Part shown: one piece after another, positions 41,407 to 49,203 of the stretch | Position numbering within the stretch: the stretch's first letter is position 1 | Layout of the letters: the number at the start of each line of letters is the position of its first letter | Notes under the pieces: model-generated | Seen by the model: only the letters and a program-made list of their open reading frames with translations | What the model was told of the DNA's origin: nothing | The model's database searches: none | Source: Mycobacterium marinum | GTDB taxonomy: Bacteria > Actinomycetota > Actinomycetes > Mycobacteriales > Mycobacteriaceae | Length of the DNA: 64,000 bases | NCBI RefSeq assembly: GCF_003391395.1 | Contig: NZ_CP024190.1 | Coordinates: forward strand, 5,704,001-5,768,000 | Direction: 5' to 3' | Program-made: the position numbers and the translations under genes

Positions 41407-42021
41407 TCAAGTATAGCGGCGCCGCGGCGTGATTTCGGCACCGTTGATCCAGCGACGCTGGACCGTCAGCGCCGCAACCGCCCCGGCCTCGTTGATCGCC
41501 AGGTGCAGCACCATCGGTGCCGCCAGGCTGCCGCTGCGCTCTGCCAGCCGCCCGAATAGCCAGCCGGCCAGGCCGGTGACCAGCACCGTAGGCACCGGCG
41601 GCGCACCGGTCGCGCGCGCATCGGCGACGTGGGACAGACCGAAGGTGGCCGCCTGTAGCAACCGCCCACCGACGTGACCAAAACCTCTGGTGCCCATGGT
41701 GGCCAATGCCGCACGAAACGCCGCCTCCTCGGCCCAGACCGTCCCGAACGGAATCTGCAGCCCGAGCCAGCCCGGCACCGATGCGGGCAGGTCGCGTTCG
41801 GACATCGACAGGCGCACCATCGTCACCGGAGTCGTCGCCGCGATCGCGGTGGCCACCGGGGCGGCGGCCACCGCGCCCAGTCGCAGCCCGGCCCACAACC
41901 GGGGCGGCGCAAGCCCCAGTGGTGCACGGGTCACCAGCACAAGTACGCCACCCAAAACGGCCTGCAGCGCCACCCGCCACCGCGCCGGCAGCCGCGGACT
42001 GGCCAGGCTCCAGCCGACCAA
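41407..42021 (-). CDS. CPBP-family intramembrane protease-like protein (Rv0804 ortholog)
   Basis: About 204 residues with several membrane helices. Abi/CPBP (CAAX prenyl-protease and bacteriocin-processing) motif: TVWAEEAAFRAAL (the EExxxR glutamates), SHVADA histidine and VLHLAINEAG with the final His/Asn. Such proteins may cut membrane peptides or confer bacteriocin immunity; substrate unknown. The only usual start is TTG 42021; the conserved N-terminus seems to begin 11 codons earlier at a GTA codon, which would be a lost start. It follows purL by 32 bases on the same strand. Confidence 0.75.
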   Translation of the reverse strand: MVGWSLASPRLPARWRVALQAVLGGVLVLVTRAPLGLAPPRLWAGLRLGAVAAAPVATAIAATTPVTMVRLSMSERDLPASVPGWLGLQIPFGTVWAEEAAFRAALATMGTRGFGHVGGRLLQAATFGLSHVADARATGAPPVPTVLVTGLAGWLFGRLAERSGSLAAPMVLHLAINEAGAVAALTVQRRWINGAEITPRRRYT

Positions 42022-42053
42022 GCCGGCGGCCAGAGCCAGCGCGCGCAGCCGAC

Positions 42054-44351
42054 TTACCCGAAAAATCTCGGCAGCACCGCCTCAGACGTCGCGCGCAGTT
42101 CGGCCAGCGAGACCGTGAACAAGCCCTGCACCTCGATGTCATCGGATGCCTGGTCGACGACCCCGATACGCACCGCGGGCAATCCTCGCGCTGCACACAT
42201 GGCCCGTAGCCGGCTCTCTTCGGTGCGCGGCACCGCCACCAGCACCCGGCCGGCCGATTCGGAAAAGAGCATGACAAACGGGTCGGCGTCGTCGGGAAGC
42301 ACAATGCGGCAGCCGGTTTCACCCGCCAATGCCGATTCGACGATGGCTTGGGCCAGTCCGCCCTCGGACAGGTCGTGCGCCGCGGAGACCAGCCCGTCCC
42401 GCGATGCCGCGCGCAGCACGTCAGCCAGCAGCTTCTCCCGCGCCAGATCGACCGCGGGGGGCGTGCCGCCCAGGTGCTCGCCGGTGACTTGCGCCCAGAT
42501 CGAGCCGTCCAGCTCGTCTCGGGTATCGCCCAGCAGCATCAGGGTTTCGCTGGGCTCAGCGCCCATCGCGGTGGGGATGCGACGAGTGACATCGTCGATC
42601 ACGCCGAGCACCCCGACCACCGGGGTGGGCATGATCGCCGTCGACCCGGTTTGGTTATAGAAACTGACGTTGCCGCCGGTCACCGGAATTCCCAGCGCCA
42701 CACAACCATCGGCCAAGCCGCGCACCGCCTGGGCAAACTGCCACATCACGCCGGGATCCTCGGGCGAGCCGAAGTTGAGGCAGTTGGTCACCGCCACCGG
42801 GGTCGCGCCGGTCGCGGCGACGTTGCGGTAGGCCTCGGCCAGTGCCAGCTGGGCACCGGTGTAGGGGTCAAGCAGGGTGTAGCGCCCCGAAGCATCGGTC
42901 GACAACGCGATACCGCGACCGGTGGCCTCGTCGATACGCAGCACGCCGCCGTCCGCATGTTCGGCGAGCACCGTGTTGCCGCGCACGTAGCGGTCGTACT
43001 GCTCGGTGATGAACGCGCGACTGCACAGGTGCGGACTGCCAAGCAGCGCAAGCAGAGTCGCGCGCAGCTCGTCGCCGGTAGCCGGGCGGGGCAGGCTCTT
43101 CGACGAATCGGCGTTGAGCGCATCCTGGGTGTCGGGGCGGGCGACCGGACGCTGGTACACCGGGCCCTCGTGGGCCACCGTGCGCGGTGGCACGTCCACG
43201 ACCGTCTCGCCGTGCCAGGTGATGCGCAACCGGTCGCCCTCGGTGACCTCACCGATAACCGTGGCCAGCACGTCCCACTTGCGGCACACCGCCATGAACG
43301 CGTCCACGTTCTCCGGCGACACCACCGCGCACATCCGTTCCTGCGACTCGCTGCAGAGCACCTCGGCGGGCGTCATTTCCTTGGCGCGCAGCGGGACGGT
43401 TTCCAGGTTGATCGCCATGCCGCCATCCCCGGCGGAGGCCAACTCCGATGTGGCGCAAGACAACCCTGCGCCGCCGAGGTCCTGGATGCCGATCACCAGT
43501 CCGCCCGAGTAGAGCTCGAGACAGCACTCGATGAGCACCTTTTCCATGAACGGGTCGCCCACCTGGACCGACGGCAACTTCTTGCGCGCGCCCTCGCCCT
43601 CGCCATCGGAGCTGAAGGTGTCCGAGGCCAGCACCGACACCCCGCCGATGCCGTCCAGGCCGGTCCGCGCGCCGAACAGGATGATCTTGTTTCCGGCGCC
43701 GGAGGCGAACGCCAGGTGCAAGTCCTCTTGACGCAAGACGCCCACGCACAGCGCATTGACCAAGGGGTTACCGGCATAGCACGCGTCGAAGACCGTCTCG
43801 CCGCCGATGTTCGGCAACCCCAGCGAGTTGCCGTAACCGCCGACACCGCGGACCACACCGTCGAGCACCCGGCGAGTGTCGGGGGCATCGGCGGCGCCGA
43901 AGCGCAGTTGGTCCATCACCGCGATCGGCCGCGCACCCATCGCCATGATGTCGCGGACGATGCCGCCGACACCCGTGGCCGCACCCTGGTAGGGCTCGAC
44001 GTAGGAGGGGTGGTTGTGCGATTCCACCTTGAACGTGACGGCCCACCCGTCACCGATGTCGACGACGCCGGCGTTCTCGCCGATCCCGGCCAGCATCCCG
44101 GCGCGCATTTCATCGGTGGTGGTCTCGCCGAAATAGCGCAAATGGACTTTGGAGGACTTGTAGGAGCAGTGCTCGCTCCACATCACCGAGTACATGGCGA
44201 GCTCGGTGTCGGTGGGCCGACGGCCCAGGATGTCACGAATCCGCTGATACTCGTCGTCTTTGAGGCCCAGCTCGTGAAACGGTTGCGGCTGGTCGGGGGT
44301 GGTGGCGGCATGTGCGACTGTGTCAGTCTGGTGGCTGCGAGCGCTCGTCAC
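42054..44351 (-). CDS. purL: phosphoribosylformylglycinamidine synthase II PurL
   Basis: 765 residues (H37Rv PurL 754), the small-type subunit that works with PurQ and PurS to convert FGAR to FGAM. Motifs: ELAMYSVMWSEHCSYKSSK, ESHNHPSYVEPYQGAATGVGGIVRDI, GIQDLGGAGLSCATSE, and AHDLSEGGLAQAI toward the end, the conserved ATP/FGAR-binding loops. GTG start at 44351 sits six bases after a minus-strand TAGACT box (44358-44363), so it is leaderless. Partner genes purQ and purS lie at 51755-52665. Confidence 0.97.
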   Translation of the reverse strand: MTSARSHQTDTVAHAATTPDQPQPFHELGLKDDEYQRIRDILGRRPTDTELAMYSVMWSEHCSYKSSKVHLRYFGETTTDEMRAGMLAGIGENAGVVDIGDGWAVTFKVESHNHPSYVEPYQGAATGVGGIVRDIMAMGARPIAVMDQLRFGAADAPDTRRVLDGVVRGVGGYGNSLGLPNIGGETVFDACYAGNPLVNALCVGVLRQEDLHLAFASGAGNKIILFGARTGLDGIGGVSVLASDTFSSDGEGEGARKKLPSVQVGDPFMEKVLIECCLELYSGGLVIGIQDLGGAGLSCATSELASAGDGGMAINLETVPLRAKEMTPAEVLCSESQERMCAVVSPENVDAFMAVCRKWDVLATVIGEVTEGDRLRITWHGETVVDVPPRTVAHEGPVYQRPVARPDTQDALNADSSKSLPRPATGDELRATLLALLGSPHLCSRAFITEQYDRYVRGNTVLAEHADGGVLRIDEATGRGIALSTDASGRYTLLDPYTGAQLALAEAYRNVAATGATPVAVTNCLNFGSPEDPGVMWQFAQAVRGLADGCVALGIPVTGGNVSFYNQTGSTAIMPTPVVGVLGVIDDVTRRIPTAMGAEPSETLMLLGDTRDELDGSIWAQVTGEHLGGTPPAVDLAREKLLADVLRAASRDGLVSAAHDLSEGGLAQAIVESALAGETGCRIVLPDDADPFVMLFSESAGRVLVAVPRTEESRLRAMCAARGLPAVRIGVVDQASDDIEVQGLFTVSLAELRATSEAVLPRFFG

Positions 44352-44357
44352 GCAGAC

Positions 44358-44363
44358 AGTCTA
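44358..44363 (-). promoter_or_regulatory. leaderless promoter -10 box for purL
   Basis: Reading the minus strand, TAGACT, six bases, then GTG at 44351; no Shine-Dalgarno sequence. Confidence 0.6.
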
Positions 44364-44436
44364 GAGTCCCGGGCCGCATCGCTCCCGCCGGAGACCCGCG
44401 GCAGGAAAACCGGCTGACAGCGGTCGGCCTGGTCAA

Positions 44437-44448
44437 CATAATGGGGCG
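44437..44448 (+). promoter_or_regulatory. leaderless promoter -10 box for the GNAT gene
   Basis: CATAAT (44437-44442), six bases, ATG at 44449. Confidence 0.5.
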
Positions 44449-45099
44449 ATGTCTCGTCACTGGCCGCTGTTCGATCTGCGAATCACGACCTCGCGCCTAC
44501 AGCTGCGACTGCCCACCGAAGAGCTGTGCGACCAGCTGATCGACACAATTCTGGACGGCGTGCACGAGCCGGACCGGATGCCGTTTTCCGTCCCCTGGAC
44601 CCGAGCCCCTCAGGCGGAGCTGCCGTACAACACCTTGTCCTTCCTGTGGCGGGAGCTGGCGGGATTCAGCCGCGATGACTGGGCCCTGCCTCTGGCCGTC
44701 GTGGTCGAGGGTCGGGCCGTCGGTGTGCAGGGCTTGCGCGCCAGCAACTTCCCGATCGCCGGCGAAGTCGAATCCGGATCCTGGCTGGGACTGTGTCACC
44801 AAGGAAACGGCCTTGGCACCGAGATGCGGGCGGCAGCATTGCATTTCGTGTTCTGTGAGCTTGGAGCCCAGGCCGCTACCTCGGCAGCGTTCGCCGACAA
44901 TCCGGCCTCGATCGCGATATCCCGACGTCAGGGCTACCGGGAAAACGGCGTCGACCGAGTGGCGCGAGAGGGCGCCGCGGCACAGCGGGTGCGCTTCCGG
45001 TTGACTCGTGACGACTGGCTGCGCCAGCGCCATGTCGAGGTTCGGGTTGAGGGGTTTGACCGCTGTCGAGAGCTGTTCGGCGTTTCGCGCGCGGCCTGA
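44449..45099 (+). CDS. GNAT-family acyltransferase (Rv0802c ortholog, succinyltransferase-like)
   Basis: 216 residues of the RimJ/RimL-type GNAT fold. Central FSRDDWALPLAVVVEGRAVGVQGL, acyl-CoA loop SWLGLCHQGNGLGTEMRAAALHFVF, and DNPASIAISRRQGYRENGV (the N-x-x-S-I motif of ribosomal-protein-type acetyltransferases). Rv0802c has been described as a succinyltransferase by structure with succinyl-CoA, so the donor may be succinyl-CoA. Leaderless ATG start. Divergent from purL. Confidence 0.87.
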   Translation: MSRHWPLFDLRITTSRLQLRLPTEELCDQLIDTILDGVHEPDRMPFSVPWTRAPQAELPYNTLSFLWRELAGFSRDDWALPLAVVVEGRAVGVQGLRASNFPIAGEVESGSWLGLCHQGNGLGTEMRAAALHFVFCELGAQAATSAAFADNPASIAISRRQGYRENGVDRVAREGAAAQRVRFRLTRDDWLRQRHVEVRVEGFDRCRELFGVSRAA

Positions 45100-45117
45100 C
45101 CGTCGATGGGCGGTGCG

Positions 45118-45466
45118 CTACTGGCCGACGACGCAGAAGACGTTGCCCTCGGGATCGGCCATCACCACCCACCGGAAGTTCTCCCCGAATTGGTGCCGCT
45201 GCACCTCGGTCGCTCCGGCGGCCGCCAGCCGTGACACTTCACCGTCCACGTCGGCGGCCGAAAAGTCCAGGTGCACCCGGTTTTTTTCCGGGTGTTGGAT
45301 CGGGCACCTTCTGAAATCCGAGCCGCGGCCCCGCCGGACGCGTCACCGCGATGAACTCGCCGGGCAGCAATTCGTGCGCCGTCCCGCCGAAGTGCTCGGC
45401 CCACCAGCCGGCCAGCCGGGCGGGATCACTGCAGTCGAAGGTGACCATCTCGACACTGAGCGTCAT
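45118..45466 (-). pseudogene. VOC/glyoxalase-like gene with a frameshift (Rv0801 homolog)
   Basis: Reading from ATG 45466 gives a normal start (MTLSVEMVTFDCSDPARLAG then WWAEHFGGTAHELLPGEFIA) that breaks into nonsense after PGKK at a run of seven T (45281-45287). Removing one base restores the family end: VHLDFSAADVDGEVSRLAAA then FRWVVMADPEGNVFCVVGQ and the TAG at 45118-45120. The intact product would be about 115 residues, a small VOC-fold (glyoxalase/bleomycin-resistance) protein like Rv0801. Either a sequencing error in the homopolymer or a genuine inactivating or slippage-prone site. Confidence 0.85.
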
Positions 45467-45490
45467 GCCAACCGAGTCTATTGCCGCCCA

Positions 45491-46795
45491 CTATTCGGGC
45501 ACGTAGAACGCCCGTAGCGCTGCCGAATACGCCGCCACGTCGGCGGCGCCCATCAGCTCGCGCGCGGAGTGCATCGCCAGCTGCGCGGCACCCACGTCCA
45601 CGGTGGGGATACCGGTGCGGGCCGAGGTCATCGGCCCGATCGTCGACCCGCACGGCAGGTCGGCCCGATGCTCGTAACGTTGCAGATTGACACCGGCCTG
45701 CTGACAGGCCAGCGCAAAGGCCGCGGCTGTCCGCCCCTCGGTGGCGTAGCGCAGATTGGGGTGCACCTTGAGCACCGGCCCCGCGTTGACCGCGATCTGG
45801 TGGCTGGGCTCATGGCGCTCGGGGTAGTTGGGATGAGTGGCGTGCGCCATGTCCGCGGACGCCAGCAGTGAAGCCGGCAACAGCCGCAACAGGTCTTCCC
45901 GGACCCCGCCACCGGCCAGCACGATCCTTTCCAGCACCGTGTTCAGCAGGTTGGACTGCGCGCCGTGGTCCGAGGTCGAGCCGACCTCCTCGTGGTCGAA
46001 GATCGCCAGCACGGGCAGCACCTGGTCCGATTCGGCGGCCAGTAGCGCTTCCAGTCCCGCGTAGCAACTGGCCTGGTTGTCCAGCCGCGGCGCGCTGAGC
46101 AGGTCGGCGTTGGCACCGATGACCGCGGCCGGGATCAGGTCATGGGTCATCAGATCGGCCGCCAGCACATCACCCTCCGCCAGGCCGGCGCGCTGGGCGA
46201 CGTAGCCGAAAAAGGAACCCCGCTGCGCACCGACGCCCCATACCGCGTTGACGTGCCGCTGGGGATCCAGCGTGAGCGACTTGCGATCCTCGGCCAGGTG
46301 GATGGCCAGCTGAGGTACCCGCAGGATCGGCTCATCGATCCGGACCAGCCGGTGACTGATGCCGCCGCGAACACCGGGCGCCCGCACCGAGAGCCGCCCG
46401 CTGACGCCCAGGTCGCGGTCCAGCCAGGAGTTCAGCCACGCTCCCCCGTACGGTTCGAGCGCCACCACCTGCCAGCCGGCGACCAGCCGATCCGGGTGCT
46501 GTTTGACCCGCAGGTTCGGGCTGTCCGAGTGCGCCCCGACAATCCGAAACGGTGCCTGCGCGGTCCCGACGCCGCCGCTGTCCCAGGCGACCAGCGAACC
46601 GGCTCGAACGGTGAAGTAGCGGCCCGGTTGCTGCGGCCAGCGGTCTATCTCACTCAGTTCGGTGTACCCGGCATCCAGCAGACGCCGGGCCACCGTGGCG
46701 CACAGATGAAACGGGGAGGGCGACGCGTCGATGAACTCGCCGAGGCCTCGAGCGGTGGCTGAAGTTGTGGGCGCATCGGACATGCTCAACATCAT
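45491..46795 (-). CDS. apeB: M18-family aspartyl aminopeptidase (Rv0800 ortholog)
   Basis: 434 residues. Co-catalytic zinc aminopeptidase releasing acidic N-terminal residues. Family motifs: FIDASPSPFHLCATVA at the N-terminus, GAHSDSPNLRVKQHP (first metal His-Asp), AIFDHEEVGSTSDHGAQ (catalytic Glu-Glu) and MAHATHPNYPERHEP (last metal His). H37Rv calls it pepC, 433 residues. Two ATG codons (46795 and 46783) are possible starts. Divergent from dyp; the promoters overlap. Confidence 0.93.
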   Translation of the reverse strand: MMLSMSDAPTTSATARGLGEFIDASPSPFHLCATVARRLLDAGYTELSEIDRWPQQPGRYFTVRAGSLVAWDSGGVGTAQAPFRIVGAHSDSPNLRVKQHPDRLVAGWQVVALEPYGGAWLNSWLDRDLGVSGRLSVRAPGVRGGISHRLVRIDEPILRVPQLAIHLAEDRKSLTLDPQRHVNAVWGVGAQRGSFFGYVAQRAGLAEGDVLAADLMTHDLIPAAVIGANADLLSAPRLDNQASCYAGLEALLAAESDQVLPVLAIFDHEEVGSTSDHGAQSNLLNTVLERIVLAGGGVREDLLRLLPASLLASADMAHATHPNYPERHEPSHQIAVNAGPVLKVHPNLRYATEGRTAAAFALACQQAGVNLQRYEHRADLPCGSTIGPMTSARTGIPTVDVGAAQLAMHSARELMGAADVAAYSAALRAFYVPE

Positions 46796-46822
46796 GGCTG
46801 TTGGGGACTGCGGGATTCACGC

Positions 46823-46835
46823 TAGGGTCGGCAGG
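46823..46835 (+). promoter_or_regulatory. leaderless promoter -10 box for dyp
   Basis: TAGGGT (46823-46828), seven bases, GTG at 46836. Fixes the dyp start though the frame is open further up inside the antisense aminopeptidase gene. Confidence 0.6.
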
Positions 46836-47843
46836 GTGCCTTCGGTTCAGCCGCAACCCATCCTCGCGCCCCTGACGCCAGCCGCAATCTTTTTGGTGGC
46901 CACCATCGACGCCGGCGGCGAGCAGACCGTGCATGACGCGCTGACCGAGATATCCGGATTGGTGCGGGCCATCGGATTCCGCGACCCCACCAAGCACCTG
47001 TCGGTGGTGGCCTCGATCGGCTCCGACGCGTGGGATCGGTTGTTCTCCGGCCCAAAGCCGGCCGAACTGCATCCGTTCGTCCCGTTGACGGGACCACGCC
47101 ACAACGCGCCGGCCACACCGGGGGACCTGCTGTTGCACATCCGGGCCGAAACTATGGACGTGTGCTTCGAGCTGGCCGGCCGAATCCTCAAGGCGATGGC
47201 CCCAGCGGTCACCGTCGTCGACGAGGTGCACGGCTTCCGCTTTTTCGACAATCGCGATCTGCTGGGCTTCGTCGACGGCACCGAAAACCCCGGTGGCGCA
47301 ATCGCGATCGGCGCGACCACCGTCGGCGACGAGGATCCCGACTTTGCCGGCTCCTGCTATGTGCACGTACAGAAATATGTGCATGACATGGGGTCATGGG
47401 ACTCGCTGTCGGTCACCGAGCAGGAGCGGGTGATCGGCCGGACCAAGCTGGAAGACATCGAACTCGACGAGAGCACCAAGCCGGCCAACTCGCACATCGC
47501 GCTCAACGTCATCACCGACGAGGACGGAGTCGAACTGAAGATCGTTCGGCACAACATGCCGTTCGGCGAGGTCGGCAAGGGCGAATACGGCACCTATTTC
47601 ATCGGATATTCGCGCACTCCCACCGTCACCGAACGGCTGCTGCGCAACATGTTTCTCGGCGATCCGCCCGGAAATACCGATCGCGTGCTCGACTTTTCCA
47701 CGGCGACAACCGGCGGGTTGTTCTTCTCGCCGACCATCGATTTCCTCGACGATCCACCGCCCTTGCCGCTGGCACCGGCGGCCGTCCCAACCGCGGACGA
47801 CGGCTCACTCTCGATCGGCAGCCTGAAAGGAACCTCCGAATGA
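46836..47843 (+). CDS. dyp: dye-decolorising peroxidase, encapsulin cargo (Rv0799c ortholog)
   Basis: 335 residues, the H37Rv length. DyP-type haem peroxidase: RFFDNRDLLGFVDGTENPGG contains the GxxDG catalytic Asp; SCYVHVQKYVHDMGSWDSL and the haem-ligand His of NSHIALNV region and the distal FFIGYSR-like arginine follow. The last dozen residues, DGSLSIGSLKG, match the cargo-loading peptide that docks DyP inside encapsulin shells. Stop overlaps the encapsulin ATG (ATGA). Would protect against peroxides inside the nanocompartment. Confidence 0.95.
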   Translation: MPSVQPQPILAPLTPAAIFLVATIDAGGEQTVHDALTEISGLVRAIGFRDPTKHLSVVASIGSDAWDRLFSGPKPAELHPFVPLTGPRHNAPATPGDLLLHIRAETMDVCFELAGRILKAMAPAVTVVDEVHGFRFFDNRDLLGFVDGTENPGGAIAIGATTVGDEDPDFAGSCYVHVQKYVHDMGSWDSLSVTEQERVIGRTKLEDIELDESTKPANSHIALNVITDEDGVELKIVRHNMPFGEVGKGEYGTYFIGYSRTPTVTERLLRNMFLGDPPGNTDRVLDFSTATTGGLFFSPTIDFLDDPPPLPLAPAAVPTADDGSLSIGSLKGTSE

Positions 47844-48646
47844 ACAACCTCTACCGCGATCTGGCACCGGTCACCGAAGCCGCTTGGGCCGAAATCGAAT
47901 TGGAGGCCACCCGGACATTCAAGCGCCACATCGCGGGCCGTCGGGTGGTCGACGTGAGCGACCCCGGAGGTCCGGTCACCGCGGCAGTGAGCACGGGCCG
48001 GCTGATCGATGTGAAGGCTCCTACCGACGGGGTCATCGCCCATCTGCGGGCGAGCAAGCCCCTGGTGCGACTGCGGGTCCCGTTCACCTTGTCACGCAAC
48101 GAGATCGATGATGTCGAACGCGGTTCCCAGGACTCGGATTGGGACCCGGTCAAGGCGGCCGCCAAGCAGCTGGCGTTCGTGGAGGACCGCACCATCTTCG
48201 AGGGTTACGGCGCCGCATCGATCGAGGGCATCCGCAGCTCCAGCTCCAACCCGCCGCTCACGCTGCCCGAGGACCCGCGCGAAATCCCGGACGTCATCAC
48301 CCAGGCACTGTCGGAACTGCGGCTGGCCGGCGTCGACGGACCCTACTCGGTGCTGCTGGCCGCCGACGTCTACACCAAGGTCAGCGAGACCACCGAGCAC
48401 GGCTATCCCATTCGTGAGCATCTGAACCGGCTGGTCGACGGTGACATCATCTGGGCGCCGGCCATCGACGGTGCGTTCGTGCTGACCACTCGCGGCGGGG
48501 ACTTCGACCTGCAGTTGGGCACCGATGTCGCGATCGGGTACACCAGCCACGACGCCGACACCGTGCAGTTGTACCTGCAGGAGACGCTGACCTTCCTGTG
48601 CTACACCGCCGAAGCCTCGGTCGCGCTCAGTCCGCACTCGGGATAG
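47840..48646 (+). CDS. enc: encapsulin nanocompartment shell protein (Cfp29)
   Basis: 268 residues (Cfp29, Rv0798c, 265). HK97-fold shell subunit that assembles into a roughly 60-mer icosahedral compartment. Recognised from MNNLYRDLAPVTEAAWAEIE at the N-terminus, AVSTGRLIDVKAPTDGVIAHL, EGYGAASIEGIRSSSSNPPL, and the C-terminal QLYLQETLTFLCYTAEASV. Translationally coupled to dyp (4-base overlap). Cfp29 is also known as a culture-filtrate T-cell antigen. A compact cargo-shell operon. Confidence 0.97.
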   Translation: MNNLYRDLAPVTEAAWAEIELEATRTFKRHIAGRRVVDVSDPGGPVTAAVSTGRLIDVKAPTDGVIAHLRASKPLVRLRVPFTLSRNEIDDVERGSQDSDWDPVKAAAKQLAFVEDRTIFEGYGAASIEGIRSSSSNPPLTLPEDPREIPDVITQALSELRLAGVDGPYSVLLAADVYTKVSETTEHGYPIREHLNRLVDGDIIWAPAIDGAFVLTTRGGDFDLQLGTDVAIGYTSHDADTVQLYLQETLTFLCYTAEASVALSPHSG

Positions 48647-48876
48647 CTGACGGACCGACGGCGGACCACGAGCCCGGCGCCGCCTGGGGTTTCCCAGCTA
48701 ACTTGCAGCCGGCGAACAGCGCCAGCTGCGACTGACTGACTATCACTGGATACAACCGCGCGGCCCGAAACCTCCGTGGCCGGGCGCCACACCCACTACG
48801 GCTCGCCACCGATCTAGCACGACGCTGGAAGGTAGCCAAACAGTCGTGCACCGCCAACGAGAGGTACGAAGCTGAC

Positions 48877-49089
48877 GTGCTAGGCCCGGACCAAATACCT
48901 TCGGAGAAATGGGACTTGCCGCCGACCGTCACACCCAGCGGCGAGCGCTTCGGCCCGAGACGCCGCCCGCGGCCCGGTCGTATGGACCCCGCGGGCTGGC
49001 ACCCCGGCATGCCCTACGGCCGCCAGGCGTGGGATCAGTACCGGCTGGAGTCCCACCGCACCAGGGCATTGGTGGGAGCGGGCCAGTAA
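48877..49089 (+). CDS. possible small Arg/Pro-rich protein
   Basis: A 70-residue frame from GTG 48877 inside the 557-bp stretch between encapsulin and lpdB. Composition (WDLPPTVTPSGERFGPRRRP, PAGWHPGMPYGRQAWDQYRL) is basic and Pro/Gly/Trp-rich rather than random, but the ribosome-binding site is weak and no family is recognised. The antisense frame over the same stretch looks less convincing. The rest of 48647-49203 shows nothing else I can name. Confidence 0.3.
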   Translation: MLGPDQIPSEKWDLPPTVTPSGERFGPRRRPRPGRMDPAGWHPGMPYGRQAWDQYRLESHRTRALVGAGQ

Positions 49090-49203
49090 CAACGCGGCTG
49101 AGTCGTCGAGAAGAACAGGACGAACTCAGCCCACACTCGCCGGTAGCGCACCAGAGTGCGGGGCGTAGCGTCGCAGAGAGAGTCGACGGAAGGATCTGCG
49201 ACC

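Noticed and set aside
42348..44417. 689-residue plus-strand frame antisense to purL
   Set aside because: PurL motifs on the minus strand are unmistakable; the plus frame is His/Arg-rich without domains.
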